Assembly: GCA_910587875.1 (NCBI GenBank)
Contig: CAJUOD010000002.1
Span: 1 to 64,000, forward strand
Direction: 5' to 3'
Source of the DNA: an uncultured Oscillibacter sp.
GTDB taxonomy: Bacteria; Bacillota; Clostridia; Oscillospirales; Oscillospiraceae
DNA length: 64,000 nucleotides
The translations under genes were made by a program, and so were the position numbers. Shown one piece after another: positions 31,632 through 40,569 of the stretch; the first letter of the stretch is position 1, and every line of letters begins with the position of its first letter. A model generated the notes under the pieces. It saw only the letters and a list, made by a program, of their open reading frames with translations, had not been told where the DNA came from and searched no databases.

Positions 31632-32750
31632 TTACTGGCCCAGGCGCTCCAGCTGGCCCAGCTCCACCCGGGTTCCGCTGATGTCCACCGCCGTCACGGT
31701 TGTGGGGTCGATGGGATAGGGGAACTGGCGGTCCCAGGAGACGGTATCGCCCGGATTTGCCGGGCTCCCGGTCCCGGTTATGGTTACGCCCATGTACGCC
31801 GTACAGTCCATATACTTGCCGTCCTTGGTCCACAGGCCATTCAGCGCCAGTTTCAGGTCCTTCTCCACGCTGATCGTCTTGCCCGAGACGGGTCCGCTCC
31901 TGCGGTCTACGATCTTCGCGGAACCTTGGGTGTCGATGTCACAGTCCACGACCATGATGGAGGGGGAGACGGAGAACTTCCTGACCCGAAGGGGGACCTT
32001 GCCGCAGGTGACGGGCACGTCTCCCTCGTATTTCACAGCCGGGAGCCCCTTGTCCAGCGTGAAGGTGAAGTCAAACGGCCCCTTCAGCAAGTAGTCGCCC
32101 GACCTGGTGCCGGGCTGCTCCGCGCCTTGGCCCGTAATTTCCACATTTTCAATGTGCAGCGTGATCTCCGGCTTTTCCAGATAGGGGTCCAGGATCATCG
32201 ATGCCGTAAGCTGGACAGTGTCTCCCTCCCGGCTGGCAAGGTGGAGACTCGGGCGCAGCTCTCCCGTCTGCCCCTGCCCCTGCTCCATCAGGTACTGAAG
32301 CCACTGGTCCCGCTTTTCCTTGGAGAGGCTGGCGGACTCGCTCTCGACCTTGTTTTCCACATATGCCTTCCACTGTTCCTCCGGCATCCTGGCGGTGCAC
32401 CCCTCCGAGCTGAGCCAGGTATATTGGCCTGCCTCCTTCGGGAAGTTCGGGCTTTTGGCGGTGAGGGAGAAACGCACAGATCTTCCCTCCCACACCGCGC
32501 CGTTGAGGGTCAACGTCTCGCCGCTCACGGTTTTCGTCTGCTGGATGGCCGTGCCCATCCGGGCCAGGACGGCCTCCGACGCTTCCGGATCCTCCGGATT
32601 CACCCCCATACCGGGGAACCACTGAGAGAACTGCCCGGCGGGCTTCGCGGCCTTCTCCGCCTTGGGCTCCGCCGCCAGGGCGGCGCAGCTCAGGGACGCC
32701 AGCAGGACCAGGGCGAACAGCCCCGAACTCAAACGCTTCCAGATTTTCAT
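31632..32750 (-). CDS. Secreted paralogue of anti-sigma extracellular domain (1)
   Basis: 372 aa with a signal peptide nearly identical to its sister (MKIWKRLSSGLFALVLLASL, AALA cut). The conserved blocks are AGQFSQWFP, SEAVLARMGTAIQQTKTVSG, LTLNGAVWEG, KGPFDFTFTLDKG and GLWTKDGKYMDC. It lies in an operon with gene 30442 and is preceded by a promoter motif identical in layout to that of the ECF sigma gene (32815-32842). It is therefore a likely direct target of that sigma factor. Confidence 0.8.
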   Translation of the reverse strand: MKIWKRLSSGLFALVLLASLSCAALAAEPKAEKAAKPAGQFSQWFPGMGVNPEDPEASEAVLARMGTAIQQTKTVSGETLTLNGAVWEGRSVRFSLTAKSPNFPKEAGQYTWLSSEGCTARMPEEQWKAYVENKVESESASLSKEKRDQWLQYLMEQGQGQTGELRPSLHLASREGDTVQLTASMILDPYLEKPEITLHIENVEITGQGAEQPGTRSGDYLLKGPFDFTFTLDKGLPAVKYEGDVPVTCGKVPLRVRKFSVSPSIMVVDCDIDTQGSAKIVDRRSGPVSGKTISVEKDLKLALNGLWTKDGKYMDCTAYMGVTITGTGSPANPGDTVSWDRQFPYPIDPTTVTAVDISGTRVELGQLERLGQ

Positions 32751-32814
32751 GATGATGCCTTCCTTTCGTCTTTCCGGCGGAAAGGAAAAACCCTCCCCGC
32801 TCCATTCTGCTAAG

Positions 32815-32842
32815 TAAACGGAGGGGGAGGGCGTTGTATCCC
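32815..32842 (-). promoter_or_regulatory. ECF-type promoter of the secreted paralogue operon
   Basis: Minus strand: GGGATAC (32842-32836), 15-nt spacer, CGTTTA (32820-32815). Same two boxes and spacing as upstream of the sigma gene. Confidence 0.65.
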
Positions 32843-32871
32843 ACGGTTTTGAAAATTTCGGAAAAAATTTT

Positions 32872-34182
32872 TTACTCGTCCAGGCGGGTCAGCTCGCTCA
32901 GCTCCACCCGCTTCCCGCCGATGCACACCGCCGTCACCTGGGCGGGGTCTATCACGTGGACCGGGTTGCCGCGCATCTCCCCGTCGGCGTTTCCGTTCTC
33001 ATCCACAGAAAACGCTGTCCCGCCAATACATTCCACGTATTCGCCGTCCTTCGTCCAGAGCCCGTTCAGGCTCATGGCCAGGTTCTGCTCCAGGCTGATG
33101 TGCAGCTTGTCCGGGTCCTCCCCCGAGGGGTCATACAGGGCTAAGAGGTCCACGTTGGCCCAGACCTGGAAGGCCGTGACGGTGATCTTCGAGACCCGCA
33201 GGGGGATATTCTCATAGGTCGCGTCGATGTCCCCCGCGTAGCTGATGGGCGAGAGCTTGTTGTCCAGGGTGAAGGTGAAGTCGAAGGGGCCTTTCAGGAA
33301 CGGCTCGTTCAGCTCCTGGTCGGTAGTCACTGTTCCGTCGGGGCTAATCTGAGAGGTGAAAATACGGGGAGTGCCGTCGCCGTCCCCCTCTTCCACCTTA
33401 TAAGTGGCGAGGTTTTCGATGTGCAGCGTCAGCTCCGGGTCCTCCACGTAGTCGTACAGAGCTGCCATCACCTGAAGAATGAGAGTTCCGTCCTCCTGGC
33501 GGGCCATTCGGACAACCGGATGGAGGTAGGGCTCATAGGGGTCTTCCAGGCTGGACCGGACCCGTTCCTCCCGCTCTTCCACGGTGGAATCGATGTGGCT
33601 GTTGGCGTGGATTTGGGCGATTTCTTTCCGCAGATATTCTTCCCGCTGGTGCTCCGCCATGACAAGACGGCACTCCAGGTCGTAGAGCCCTTCAAAGTCG
33701 AAGTCCTCCGGCAGGCCCGGAATGTCCGCCGTCAGGGACAGCTTCAAATCCTGCCCGTCCCACACGGCGGCGTTGAGGGTCATGGACACGCCGTCCACGG
33801 TCTGGGGCTCCCCGATGACGGTGCCCATGCGGCTCACGATCTCCTCTGAGACCTCCGGGGCCTTGGGGTCCATCCAGATGGTGGGGAACCACTGGGCGAA
33901 CTGCCCGGTCACCAGAGCGTAGCCGCAGGCGGAGAGGAGCAGCAGCGCCGCCACGATGGCGATGATCCGCCAGTTCAGCCGCGTTCTCCGGCGGGGCCCG
34001 GCGGCCTCCCGCTTCCGCATCCAGCCCCAGGGGTCCGCCAGCAGGCGCATCCGCTCCCGGAGGTAGGCGGGGGAGAACTCCGGCTCTTCGGCGTCGGCGC
34101 GCTGGAGAACCTTCTCGTACTGGGCCAGGTTGGCGTCCATCAGCGCCCGGCGCAGGGACGGCTCAAACCGCGTCATAAGCAT
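32872..34182 (-). CDS. Anti-sigma factor, membrane-bound (DUF4179-like)
   Basis: Start at 34182 or at the second ATG 34176, both overlapping the sigma gene stop. About 436 aa. Residues 1-70 are cytoplasmic and basic (RRALMDANLAQYEKVLQRAD), the likely sigma-binding part. One transmembrane helix is near 71-92 (WRIIAIVAALLLLSACGYAL). The extracellular part begins TGQFAQWFP and ends in GGKRVELSELTRLDE. It should hold the ECF sigma inactive until an outside signal acts. The extracellular part is shared with the two secreted proteins downstream. Confidence 0.85.
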   Translation of the reverse strand: MLMTRFEPSLRRALMDANLAQYEKVLQRADAEEPEFSPAYLRERMRLLADPWGWMRKREAAGPRRRTRLNWRIIAIVAALLLLSACGYALVTGQFAQWFPTIWMDPKAPEVSEEIVSRMGTVIGEPQTVDGVSMTLNAAVWDGQDLKLSLTADIPGLPEDFDFEGLYDLECRLVMAEHQREEYLRKEIAQIHANSHIDSTVEEREERVRSSLEDPYEPYLHPVVRMARQEDGTLILQVMAALYDYVEDPELTLHIENLATYKVEEGDGDGTPRIFTSQISPDGTVTTDQELNEPFLKGPFDFTFTLDNKLSPISYAGDIDATYENIPLRVSKITVTAFQVWANVDLLALYDPSGEDPDKLHISLEQNLAMSLNGLWTKDGEYVECIGGTAFSVDENGNADGEMRGNPVHVIDPAQVTAVCIGGKRVELSELTRLDE

Positions 34183-34696
34183 ATCCCTCCTTTTCCAGCT
34201 GGGCCCGCAGCATGGCCCGGCCCCGCAGAATACGGCTGGCCACGGTGGACTCGTTCATGTTTAGCCGCCGGGCGATCTCGCGGTTGCCCTGCTCCTCCAC
34301 GCACTTGAGCTCCAGGATCCGGCGGTAGCCCTCCGGCAGGGCACGGATGAGGGACACCAGATAGTCGTACTCATCCTGGCGGTCCTCCGGGGCCGGGGGG
34401 TCCCAGTCCTCCGGGAAGGCCACGGTCCGCCGCTCCGCCCGGAGGATGTCCAGGGCGCAGTTCTTGGCGGCGGTGACGGCGTAGCCCTCCGTCTCCCCCC
34501 AGGGGAGGGCGGAGACCCGCTCCCAGTTTTTCAAGAGCTGGAACCAGGTCTGCTGGGCGGCGTCCTCCGCCCGGCCGGGGTCCCCCAGGACCCGCAGGGC
34601 CACGGCGTAGACCTTTTTCTCATAGGCCTCATAGAGCTTGGTAAACCTCCGCTGGTCCTCTTCGGTCTCCAGCATGGCGAGGAACATTGTGAGCAT
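34163..34696 (-). CDS. RNA polymerase ECF sigma factor
   Basis: 177 aa. The sigma-70 region 2 covers residues 20-85 (KLYEAYEKKVYAVALRVLGD, then AEDAAQQTWFQLLKNW). Region 4 is near 110-165 (LPEGYRRILELKCVEEQGNR, then EIARRLNMNESTVASRI). It overlaps the anti-sigma start by about 20 nt. The promoter motif GGGATAC-N15-CGTTTA upstream recurs before the secreted-paralogue operon, which implies positive autoregulation. Confidence 0.92.
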   Translation of the reverse strand: MLTMFLAMLETEEDQRRFTKLYEAYEKKVYAVALRVLGDPGRAEDAAQQTWFQLLKNWERVSALPWGETEGYAVTAAKNCALDILRAERRTVAFPEDWDPPAPEDRQDEYDYLVSLIRALPEGYRRILELKCVEEQGNREIARRLNMNESTVASRILRGRAMLRAQLEKEGYAYDAV

Positions 34697-34740
34697 GAGC
34701 GGTCACATCCTTCCACTTGGTTTGGCGGCGTCTCATTCAG

Positions 34741-34768
34741 TAAACGGCGGGGGAGGGAAAAGTATCCC
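34741..34768 (-). promoter_or_regulatory. ECF-type autoregulatory promoter
   Basis: Minus strand: GGGATAC (34768-34762), 15-nt spacer, CGTTTA (34746-34741), about 45 nt before the sigma gene start. The downstream bases CTGAATGAG also resemble those after the second copy. Confidence 0.65.
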
Positions 34769-34842
34769 GCGCCGGGAGAAAAAATTTTTGTTTTGACGAG
34801 TATCTTTTTAGCACATCCCGGCGGAGAAAGCAAGGCCTGAAA

Positions 34843-34876
34843 AACCGCACCGGAATCGGATGATTCCGGTGCGGTT
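34843..34876 (-). terminator. Terminator after endolysin gene
   Basis: 15-bp arms AACCGCACCGGAATC and GATTCCGGTGCGGTT with a 4-nt loop; TTTTTCAGG follows in the minus direction. Confidence 0.85.
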
Positions 34877-34888
34877 CTGATGGAAGCG

Positions 34889-36169
34889 CTAAATTCTGGT
34901 ACAAAAGTCCAGGGATACCCAGCCCGGGGCGAGCTTGAGCCTGCCCCACTTGGAGGCGCCGGGCCCGTCGGCCTCCTCGACGATGGTGTAGACGCCCGGC
35001 TGAATAAAGCCCACCACGCTCTCTCCGGTCCCCGGGCCCTTGCGGATGCGCAGGTTTGACGACGTGATGCGCACGGCGTAGGGCTCCGCCGCCAGGCCCA
35101 GCCGCCGGTTGACCTCCGCCGCGATCTCCCCGTGGCGGCTGTAGAGATACTCCCCCGGGCAGGCCTTGCTGGCGAACCAGCGGTGAACGGTCATGTTCTG
35201 CTTGTCCACCTGGCCGACCAGGCTCTTGTCCCCCCTCCAGAGCAGCTTCCGGATGCCGTTCCGCTTACAGATATCCGTCACCAGGTCCAGCAGGGCGGCA
35301 TAGGCCTGCTGCGTCACGGCGAAGGGGTGGGCCGTGTCGCTGGCGACCTCGATGGTCACGGCCCGGTGGTCGTTTTCCCGGCTGGAGGAGCACCAGGAGC
35401 GGTCCTTTTCCTCCACGCACAGGCCCACGCCGCCGTCCCTGCCGACGATGTAGTTGGCGGAGGCCTTTCGGTCCCGCCCGGCGAAGTAGCCGCACCCCTG
35501 TTCCGCCGTCCACTGCCCCACGAGGCAGTGGATCGTGATCGTGTCGATGGCATGGGCCCTGGGGCTGGTCCGGTTGGGGGAGATTTTGGTGCAGCGGACC
35601 AGCGGGCTGTTGGTGTATTTCACAGGGCGCCGATCCTCCTTTCCGGGCCTCCGCCCGGCGGCGTAGCGGTCATAGAAGGTCTGGGCGAACTGCGCCCTGC
35701 GCAATTGCACCGCCTCCCCCTGGTTGGCGGGCCGCTCGAATTTCAGCAGCACGGCGTTGGTCGCCGCCGCCACGTCCGACGCCGTTTTCAGCGCGGCCAG
35801 CACGGAGGGATAGGACCCGCTCAGCTCGTGGAGCAGGAAGCCCAGCTGCCCCTCCAGGTCCCCGACGGACTTCCCCTCCGCCTGGACGAAGGCCAGCAGG
35901 GCCGCCTTGCGGGTGTGGTAGGTCCACTGGGCCAGGCCGTAGCCCGCCTGGTCCCCGGCGAAGTTCGCGTAGCTCCCGCTGTCCACCGCCGCCGTGTATG
36001 AGGCGTCCGTATACCCCAGCTTTTTCTCAAAGCTGTTCTGGAGGTTGACGGGGGACAGCCCGCTCTCCGCGTACAGGTTTCCCATCAGCCCAGCCGCGCC
36101 CTGATCGCTCAGGCCCGCCGCCTTCAAGTAGTTCCAGATCTTCTCCTCGTCATTCTTTCCCGTCAGCAT
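34889..36169 (-). CDS. Modular endolysin: lysozyme-like, amidase_2 and SH3b domains
   Basis: 426 aa, no signal peptide. Residues 5-165 match the phage tail lysozyme type (IWNYLKAAGLSDQGAAGLMG NLYAESG... with catalytic-type Glu). Residues 185-355 are an N-acetylmuramoyl-L-alanine amidase_2 domain: IDTITIHCLVG, ANYIVGRDGGVGLCV, HRAVTIEVA and HRWFASKACPG, with the zinc-ligand pattern His, His, Cys. Residues 365-426 are an SH3b wall-binding domain (SSNLRIRKGPGTGESVVGF). Two muralytic activities plus a wall binder is typical of clostridial prophage endolysins. The holin-like gene ends 17 nt upstream. Confidence 0.9.
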   Translation of the reverse strand: MLTGKNDEEKIWNYLKAAGLSDQGAAGLMGNLYAESGLSPVNLQNSFEKKLGYTDASYTAAVDSGSYANFAGDQAGYGLAQWTYHTRKAALLAFVQAEGKSVGDLEGQLGFLLHELSGSYPSVLAALKTASDVAAATNAVLLKFERPANQGEAVQLRRAQFAQTFYDRYAAGRRPGKEDRRPVKYTNSPLVRCTKISPNRTSPRAHAIDTITIHCLVGQWTAEQGCGYFAGRDRKASANYIVGRDGGVGLCVEEKDRSWCSSSRENDHRAVTIEVASDTAHPFAVTQQAYAALLDLVTDICKRNGIRKLLWRGDKSLVGQVDKQNMTVHRWFASKACPGEYLYSRHGEIAAEVNRRLGLAAEPYAVRITSSNLRIRKGPGTGESVVGFIQPGVYTIVEEADGPGASKWGRLKLAPGWVSLDFCTRI

Positions 36170-36186
36170 TTGTCAAACGCTCCTTC

Positions 36187-36600
36187 CTAGCCCTCTCCCG
36201 GGGGATCCGGATCCTCCGGCGCTCCTCCGGGAGGGCCCCCTTTGTCCGGCCAGCGGTTATTTTTGCTCAGGTTCTCCACCGCCGATTTGATGCAGTAGGC
36301 CAGCACGACGCCGATGATCTCCGTGACCGCCACCTGGGACAGGCTTTCCGCGATCTGCACCTTGTCCATATACGCCAGTATGTAGCTGCACCACACCCAG
36401 GCGATGCCGTTCAGCAGACAGGCCCAGATGACCCGCTTGGTGGTCTCCGGCGGCATCGCCCGGTCTCCCTCGCCGCCGGCGGCGCGCGGCTTCCGGGTTC
36501 TCCGCCGCAGGCGCTTCTTCGACGCCGCCCCGCCCAGCGCCAGCCCCAGGGCGGCGCCCAGGGCCGCGGCGAGGGCGAGGGCAATCAGCGGTCCTGTCAT
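36187..36600 (-). CDS. Holin-like membrane protein
   Basis: 137 aa. Three hydrophobic helices: 3-25 (GPLIALALAAALGAALGLAL), about 58-79 (VIWACLLNGIAWVWCSYILA) and about 88-110 (VAVTEIIGVVLAYCIKSAV). A basic loop (KKRLRRRTRKPR) follows the first. The C-terminus is charged and Pro/Gly-rich, as in phage holins. It sits between the HTH gene (gap 30 nt) and the endolysin (17 nt), so it should let the endolysin reach the wall. No specific holin family is recognised by sequence. Confidence 0.75.
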   Translation of the reverse strand: MTGPLIALALAAALGAALGLALGGAASKKRLRRRTRKPRAAGGEGDRAMPPETTKRVIWACLLNGIAWVWCSYILAYMDKVQIAESLSQVAVTEIIGVVLAYCIKSAVENLSKNNRWPDKGGPPGGAPEDPDPPGEG

Positions 36601-36630
36601 GGCCCGTACCTCCTTCTGCGGAATGTGTGT

Positions 36631-38109
36631 TCATAGGGCCGCCTCCGGGATCAGGCCGAACCTCCTCACCCGTTCCAGCCAGCGCTCCAGCCGCTTCAGC
36701 GCGGCCTGGCGGCTGCGCCGGGTGGGCGGAATCCGGTCCCACATGGCGGCGCAGAAGCCGTGGAGGGCGGTGGTGCTGGGATAATCCCGACAGGCCGCGG
36801 ACTGCCGTCCGGCGATCCAGGCCACGGCGGCGTCGGTCCCCCATACCACCAGCTCCATGCCCAGCCGGTCAAACCACTCCTGGGGCATGAAGCAGACCTG
36901 ATACTCCGGCTTCCGTTCCAGGGCCCGGCGCATCTCGCTCAGCTGCTCCGCCAGCCCGCCCGCGCTGAGGTACAGCCGTCTGCCGCAGATCTCGCTGAAG
37001 GGGCGGCAGAGGTGCCGCTTCCCGTCCAGCGCCTGGTCGATGTTGTCCTCGCAGAAGATATGGCGCGTCTGGGCGGGGCGGTCCCCCTCCCACGGGGGGA
37101 GCGCCAGGGGCCGGAACTGGCTCCGGAAAAGCGCGTCCTCCTCCGGCCGCAGGCGCAGATACCGGGAGAGGGTCTCAAAGCTGCCGCCCAAATCGGGAAG
37201 CCGGGCCAGCAGGTAGGCCGGGCTCTCCCTGCCGGAGGGCACGCCGCGGAGGAGATCCGCCGGGCAGGAAAAGAAGCGGTACACGAAGCGGGGCCGGGCG
37301 CGCCGGGCGCAGTCGTCGAAATAGGCCTCGGCCTCGGCGATCCGCTCCGGCCTCCGGAGGAGGTCCGCCTGCGGCACGCCGTCTTTCACGCGGACCTGCA
37401 CCATGAGCCTGCCCCGCAGTCCAAACAGGATCTTCCCCTGCTCCAGGGGGCGGAAGTCGTCATAGTAAAGGCTCTGGACGTGGCCCATGAGGTGGGCCCG
37501 CAGCCAGGGGCCGCAGACCAGCGCCACATCGCTGGGCCGGTAGTCGGTGCGCAGCACCGCCCGGATCCGCTTCTCCCGCTGAAAGAGGACCTGGAGCTTT
37601 TCCTGAAGCGCCCGGGCGTACGGTTCTTCCCTTGTAAAGAGCTCCAGCCCCTGGGAGCAGAGGAAGACGATCTCCCCGGCGTCCGGCTGCGCCAGAACGT
37701 CGTTCAGAAATTCCATCAGCAGTCTCCGCACCGCCCTGCCGCCGGAGAGGGGGCCCGCGTCCGGCAGCCGGCGGCTCTCCCGGTCCGTCAGGAACAGGCG
37801 CTCGTCCCGGTCCTCCCAGGGGCCCGCCGTTTCACCCAGCCAGCACGCTAAAAATTCCTCGGGCGGCTGTCCCCGGGACGCTCCCAGGGGGGAGACCCGG
37901 GCCATCAGCGCCGTCACCTCGTCCCTGTGGGCCCGGAGGAAATACTCCGTCAGCCGCCCGCACCAGCGGCTCTGGGCCGACAGGCGGCGGGAGCCGGTGC
38001 GCCAGCGGGAAATCAGGGAGAGGTCGATCCCCAGCGCGCGGTTCAATTCCTTCGGCGTGACGCGGGCCCAGTCCATCAGGAGCGCGAGATTGGTCGTCAG
38101 GTTCCTCAT
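36631..38109 (-). CDS. Large HTH regulator heading the holin-endolysin operon
   Basis: ATG at 38109 (MRNLTTNLALLMDWARVTPK) lies 11 nt after GGAGGG; the ATG at 38118 is too close to it. 492 aa. Residues 8-60 form a lambda-repressor-like HTH (PKELNRALGIDLSLISRWRT). The remaining 430 residues form a large Arg/Leu-rich domain that I do not recognise; long XRE-like proteins of this size occur in gut Clostridia. It probably controls the lysis genes behind it and perhaps the two genes upstream (38293-41721). Confidence 0.75.
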   Translation of the reverse strand: MRNLTTNLALLMDWARVTPKELNRALGIDLSLISRWRTGSRRLSAQSRWCGRLTEYFLRAHRDEVTALMARVSPLGASRGQPPEEFLACWLGETAGPWEDRDERLFLTDRESRRLPDAGPLSGGRAVRRLLMEFLNDVLAQPDAGEIVFLCSQGLELFTREEPYARALQEKLQVLFQREKRIRAVLRTDYRPSDVALVCGPWLRAHLMGHVQSLYYDDFRPLEQGKILFGLRGRLMVQVRVKDGVPQADLLRRPERIAEAEAYFDDCARRARPRFVYRFFSCPADLLRGVPSGRESPAYLLARLPDLGGSFETLSRYLRLRPEEDALFRSQFRPLALPPWEGDRPAQTRHIFCEDNIDQALDGKRHLCRPFSEICGRRLYLSAGGLAEQLSEMRRALERKPEYQVCFMPQEWFDRLGMELVVWGTDAAVAWIAGRQSAACRDYPSTTALHGFCAAMWDRIPPTRRSRQAALKRLERWLERVRRFGLIPEAAL

Positions 38110-38215
38110 CGTTTCCATCACCCTCCACAATAAATTTGGCTGGGAAAGCCATGCAGACGAGCGTGTCCTCGCGGGACAGGGAGCGAAGGGATGGGCGGAA
38201 GCGGGGCGCGTGGAG

Positions 38216-38260
38216 AAGACCGCCTTGAACGAGCCTGTAAAGCCCGTCAAAGGCGGTCTT
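38216..38260. terminator. Hairpin between the 751-aa gene and the HTH regulator
   Basis: Arms AAGACCGCCTT and AAGGCGGTCTT separated by 23 nt. Likely a bidirectional terminator that separates two transcription units. Confidence 0.6.
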
Positions 38261-38292
38261 TCATCGTCTCACAGGACGGCGGAACGCTGGGC

Positions 38293-40548
38293 TCAGGCCG
38301 TTTCGCCGCTCTCCGGTTCTCCGGGTTCCCCCTGATCGGGAAGCAGGGCGTCCAGCGCGTCGGAGTACATGCTGGGGTCCAGCTTTTGATAGGGGGTTGC
38401 GTTGTCCGCCGGGGTGAGCTCTAAGAACCAGCCCAGAATCTGCGGGCCGGGGATGCGGATGTAAAAATACTTGGAGGTGCTTCCGAAATAGGCGGATTCG
38501 CTCTGGCTCTTGCTGGAGCTTCCGGAGCTGGCGCGGAAGCCGAAGATGCCGCCGCTCCGGGCCTCGCTCTGTTCCATATACTGGCGGTTGGACTCGGCGT
38601 TGGTTCCTTCGCACTGGATGCGTATGGTGATGTCCTTGGCTATGACAAAGCCGGTGGGGAAGGAGGGCAGGACGTAGCTGAGGCGCTTGACCCCTCCGTT
38701 CACCCCCGCGTCGTAGGTGACCAGATCGTTCAGCTGGGACGCGGCGTTTGTCCCCGCGGAGCTGGCCTTCTGGACGTCGGTTTTCGTCAGTCCCCTGCTG
38801 ACGCGGATGTCCGCCAGGCGGTAGTAGTTGTCACTGAGCTTGAAAATGGTGGGGTTGAACCAGCCGCCCCGGTCGATGGACACCTTCTTGATTCGGAATC
38901 CGATCTCCAGCCTTTTGTTCAGCTCCGCCTTTTTCTGCGTCTCCATGGATTTCTGGGAGGACTGGGAGCCGCCGGCGGACCAGAAGCCGCCGCCCAGGTT
39001 CCAGCTGCTCTGGCTGGAGCTGGAGGAGGCGCTGTTGCTGGAAAAGCTCCCGGATTCGTCGCTCTTGATGATCACGTCCATGAAGTTTTCATCCTGAGCC
39101 TTATCCGAGGAGGTCAGCAGGGAGGCGTCCACGCCCGCCGCACCCGCCGTGCCGTCGGCGCTGGAGGCGGCGACGGTGCCGGTGACCAGCGGCATGAGGA
39201 AGTCCAGATCTGCCTGGACCGCTTGGATCTGTTCCTCAATGCGCTTCTTCTGGAGCGTCATGTCCCGGACCTTGGCCTCCGAGGAGGCCATGCGGGCCTC
39301 GTTGAGCCGCTCTATGTCCTGCAGCACCGCCTCCTGGGCCTGGCAGGACTGGAGGATTTTTTCCACTGCGTCGTCCGCAATATTTTCCAGGAGGCCATAA
39401 ATGCAGCTCTCGGTCGAGTCCAGGTTCTTCGTGTCCTTTACTTTTTGGACCTTGCCGATGACCTCCTTCGCCTTCCCGTACGGGTCCCCCACATTTTTGT
39501 AGATGCTGATGACCGCCTTGACCGCCGAAAGCGCGCCGGACCCATACTGGGAGATGAGCGCCTGCTGGGACTGGGAGAGCTGCTGCCGGCGGTTTTCGAC
39601 CTCCGTCTTCAGGCGCTCCTGCTCATCGGGAGAGATCTCGATCGTCGTCTGCTCCGCCAGCTGTGCCTTCAGGCTGTTCAGGCGCCGCTGCTTGGCGCGG
39701 TAGTCGGCCACCAGGCTCTCGGTGGCCATGGTCAGGTCCTTGGGGTTGAGGTTGGGCCGCAGGGACTTGAACCAGTCGCTGGGTTGGAACTGCACCGGAT
39801 AGACGTCCGTGGAGCCGTCCAGGGAGCGGCGCAGGCTGGAGCGCATCTTCTGCTTGGTGTTCTCCAGGGCCTCGGAGGGGGAGGACACGTTGAGGAATCC
39901 CAGGAGGGTCAGCACCTCGTGGTAGTGCCCCCGCACCACGGCATCGTTGTAGAAGTTGCTGATCTGCTCCTCCTGGACCAGCCCCTCGCTGGAGAGCCAG
40001 TTGGCGTACCCGTCCAGGTCGTCCTTGGACCGATACTCCTCGTAGACCTGGTTTTTCTTGCTGTACCACTCGTTGCGCCGCTCCAGGAACTCGTCGTAGA
40101 GCTCCCGCGCCATGGCCATGCGGGACATGGTTTTGCGCTCCCCGCGCACCTCGTCCGTCACGGGGGTCAGCAGCCACTCCCGCAGATTCTTCTGGTCGTT
40201 GACAAAGCTCTTGAGGGCCTCCAGGCGGGGCACATAGTTGTTGATGACGGTGCTGAATACGGTGGAGAGGCGCTCTCCGTTGGTCCCCTGGACCACGGGG
40301 GAGAGATCGTAGAGCTGGTCGCTGAGCAGAAATTCCTTCTCCTGCACCGTGTAGGGCTTGGTCAGCGTGCTGTAGCAGTCGTCGGTGTCGTACTCGTAAT
40401 CTCTGGCGTTCAGGGGCCGGGCGGGAAATTCCATGGCAAAGAGCTGGCTGCCCGCCCCCAGGAGTTTGTTGACGTTGTTGTAGATCAGGTTCATCACTTC
40501 GTCGCTGGAGTTTTCCACCAGAGACTCTAAAATGCTTTTATCATCCAT
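38293..40548 (-). CDS. Large coiled-coil protein of unknown function, 751 aa
   Basis: ATG at 40548 (MDDKSILESLVENSSDEVMN) follows AAGGGAG. The N-terminal 260 residues are a mixed domain with DYEYDTDDCYSTLTKPYT. Residues 270-470 are helical with long coiled coils. A Ser/Gly-rich linker spans about 505-545. The C-terminal 200 residues are beta-rich (RLEIGFRIKKVSIDRGGWFN, then IRIPGPQILGWFLELTP). No signal peptide and no transmembrane segment. No family is recognised. The build is reminiscent of large structural, pore-forming or particle-type proteins, but that is only a guess. It is separated from the 383-aa gene by 21 nt. Confidence 0.8.
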   Translation of the reverse strand: MDDKSILESLVENSSDEVMNLIYNNVNKLLGAGSQLFAMEFPARPLNARDYEYDTDDCYSTLTKPYTVQEKEFLLSDQLYDLSPVVQGTNGERLSTVFSTVINNYVPRLEALKSFVNDQKNLREWLLTPVTDEVRGERKTMSRMAMARELYDEFLERRNEWYSKKNQVYEEYRSKDDLDGYANWLSSEGLVQEEQISNFYNDAVVRGHYHEVLTLLGFLNVSSPSEALENTKQKMRSSLRRSLDGSTDVYPVQFQPSDWFKSLRPNLNPKDLTMATESLVADYRAKQRRLNSLKAQLAEQTTIEISPDEQERLKTEVENRRQQLSQSQQALISQYGSGALSAVKAVISIYKNVGDPYGKAKEVIGKVQKVKDTKNLDSTESCIYGLLENIADDAVEKILQSCQAQEAVLQDIERLNEARMASSEAKVRDMTLQKKRIEEQIQAVQADLDFLMPLVTGTVAASSADGTAGAAGVDASLLTSSDKAQDENFMDVIIKSDESGSFSSNSASSSSSQSSWNLGGGFWSAGGSQSSQKSMETQKKAELNKRLEIGFRIKKVSIDRGGWFNPTIFKLSDNYYRLADIRVSRGLTKTDVQKASSAGTNAASQLNDLVTYDAGVNGGVKRLSYVLPSFPTGFVIAKDITIRIQCEGTNAESNRQYMEQSEARSGGIFGFRASSGSSSKSQSESAYFGSTSKYFYIRIPGPQILGWFLELTPADNATPYQKLDPSMYSDALDALLPDQGEPGEPESGETA

Positions 40549-40569
40549 TACGGGACTCCCTTCCGGCAA

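Noticed and set aside
34889..36600. Intact prophage inferred from endolysin and holin
   Set aside because: No capsid, portal, terminase, tail or integrase gene lies nearby; neighbours are an ECF regulon and unknown proteins.
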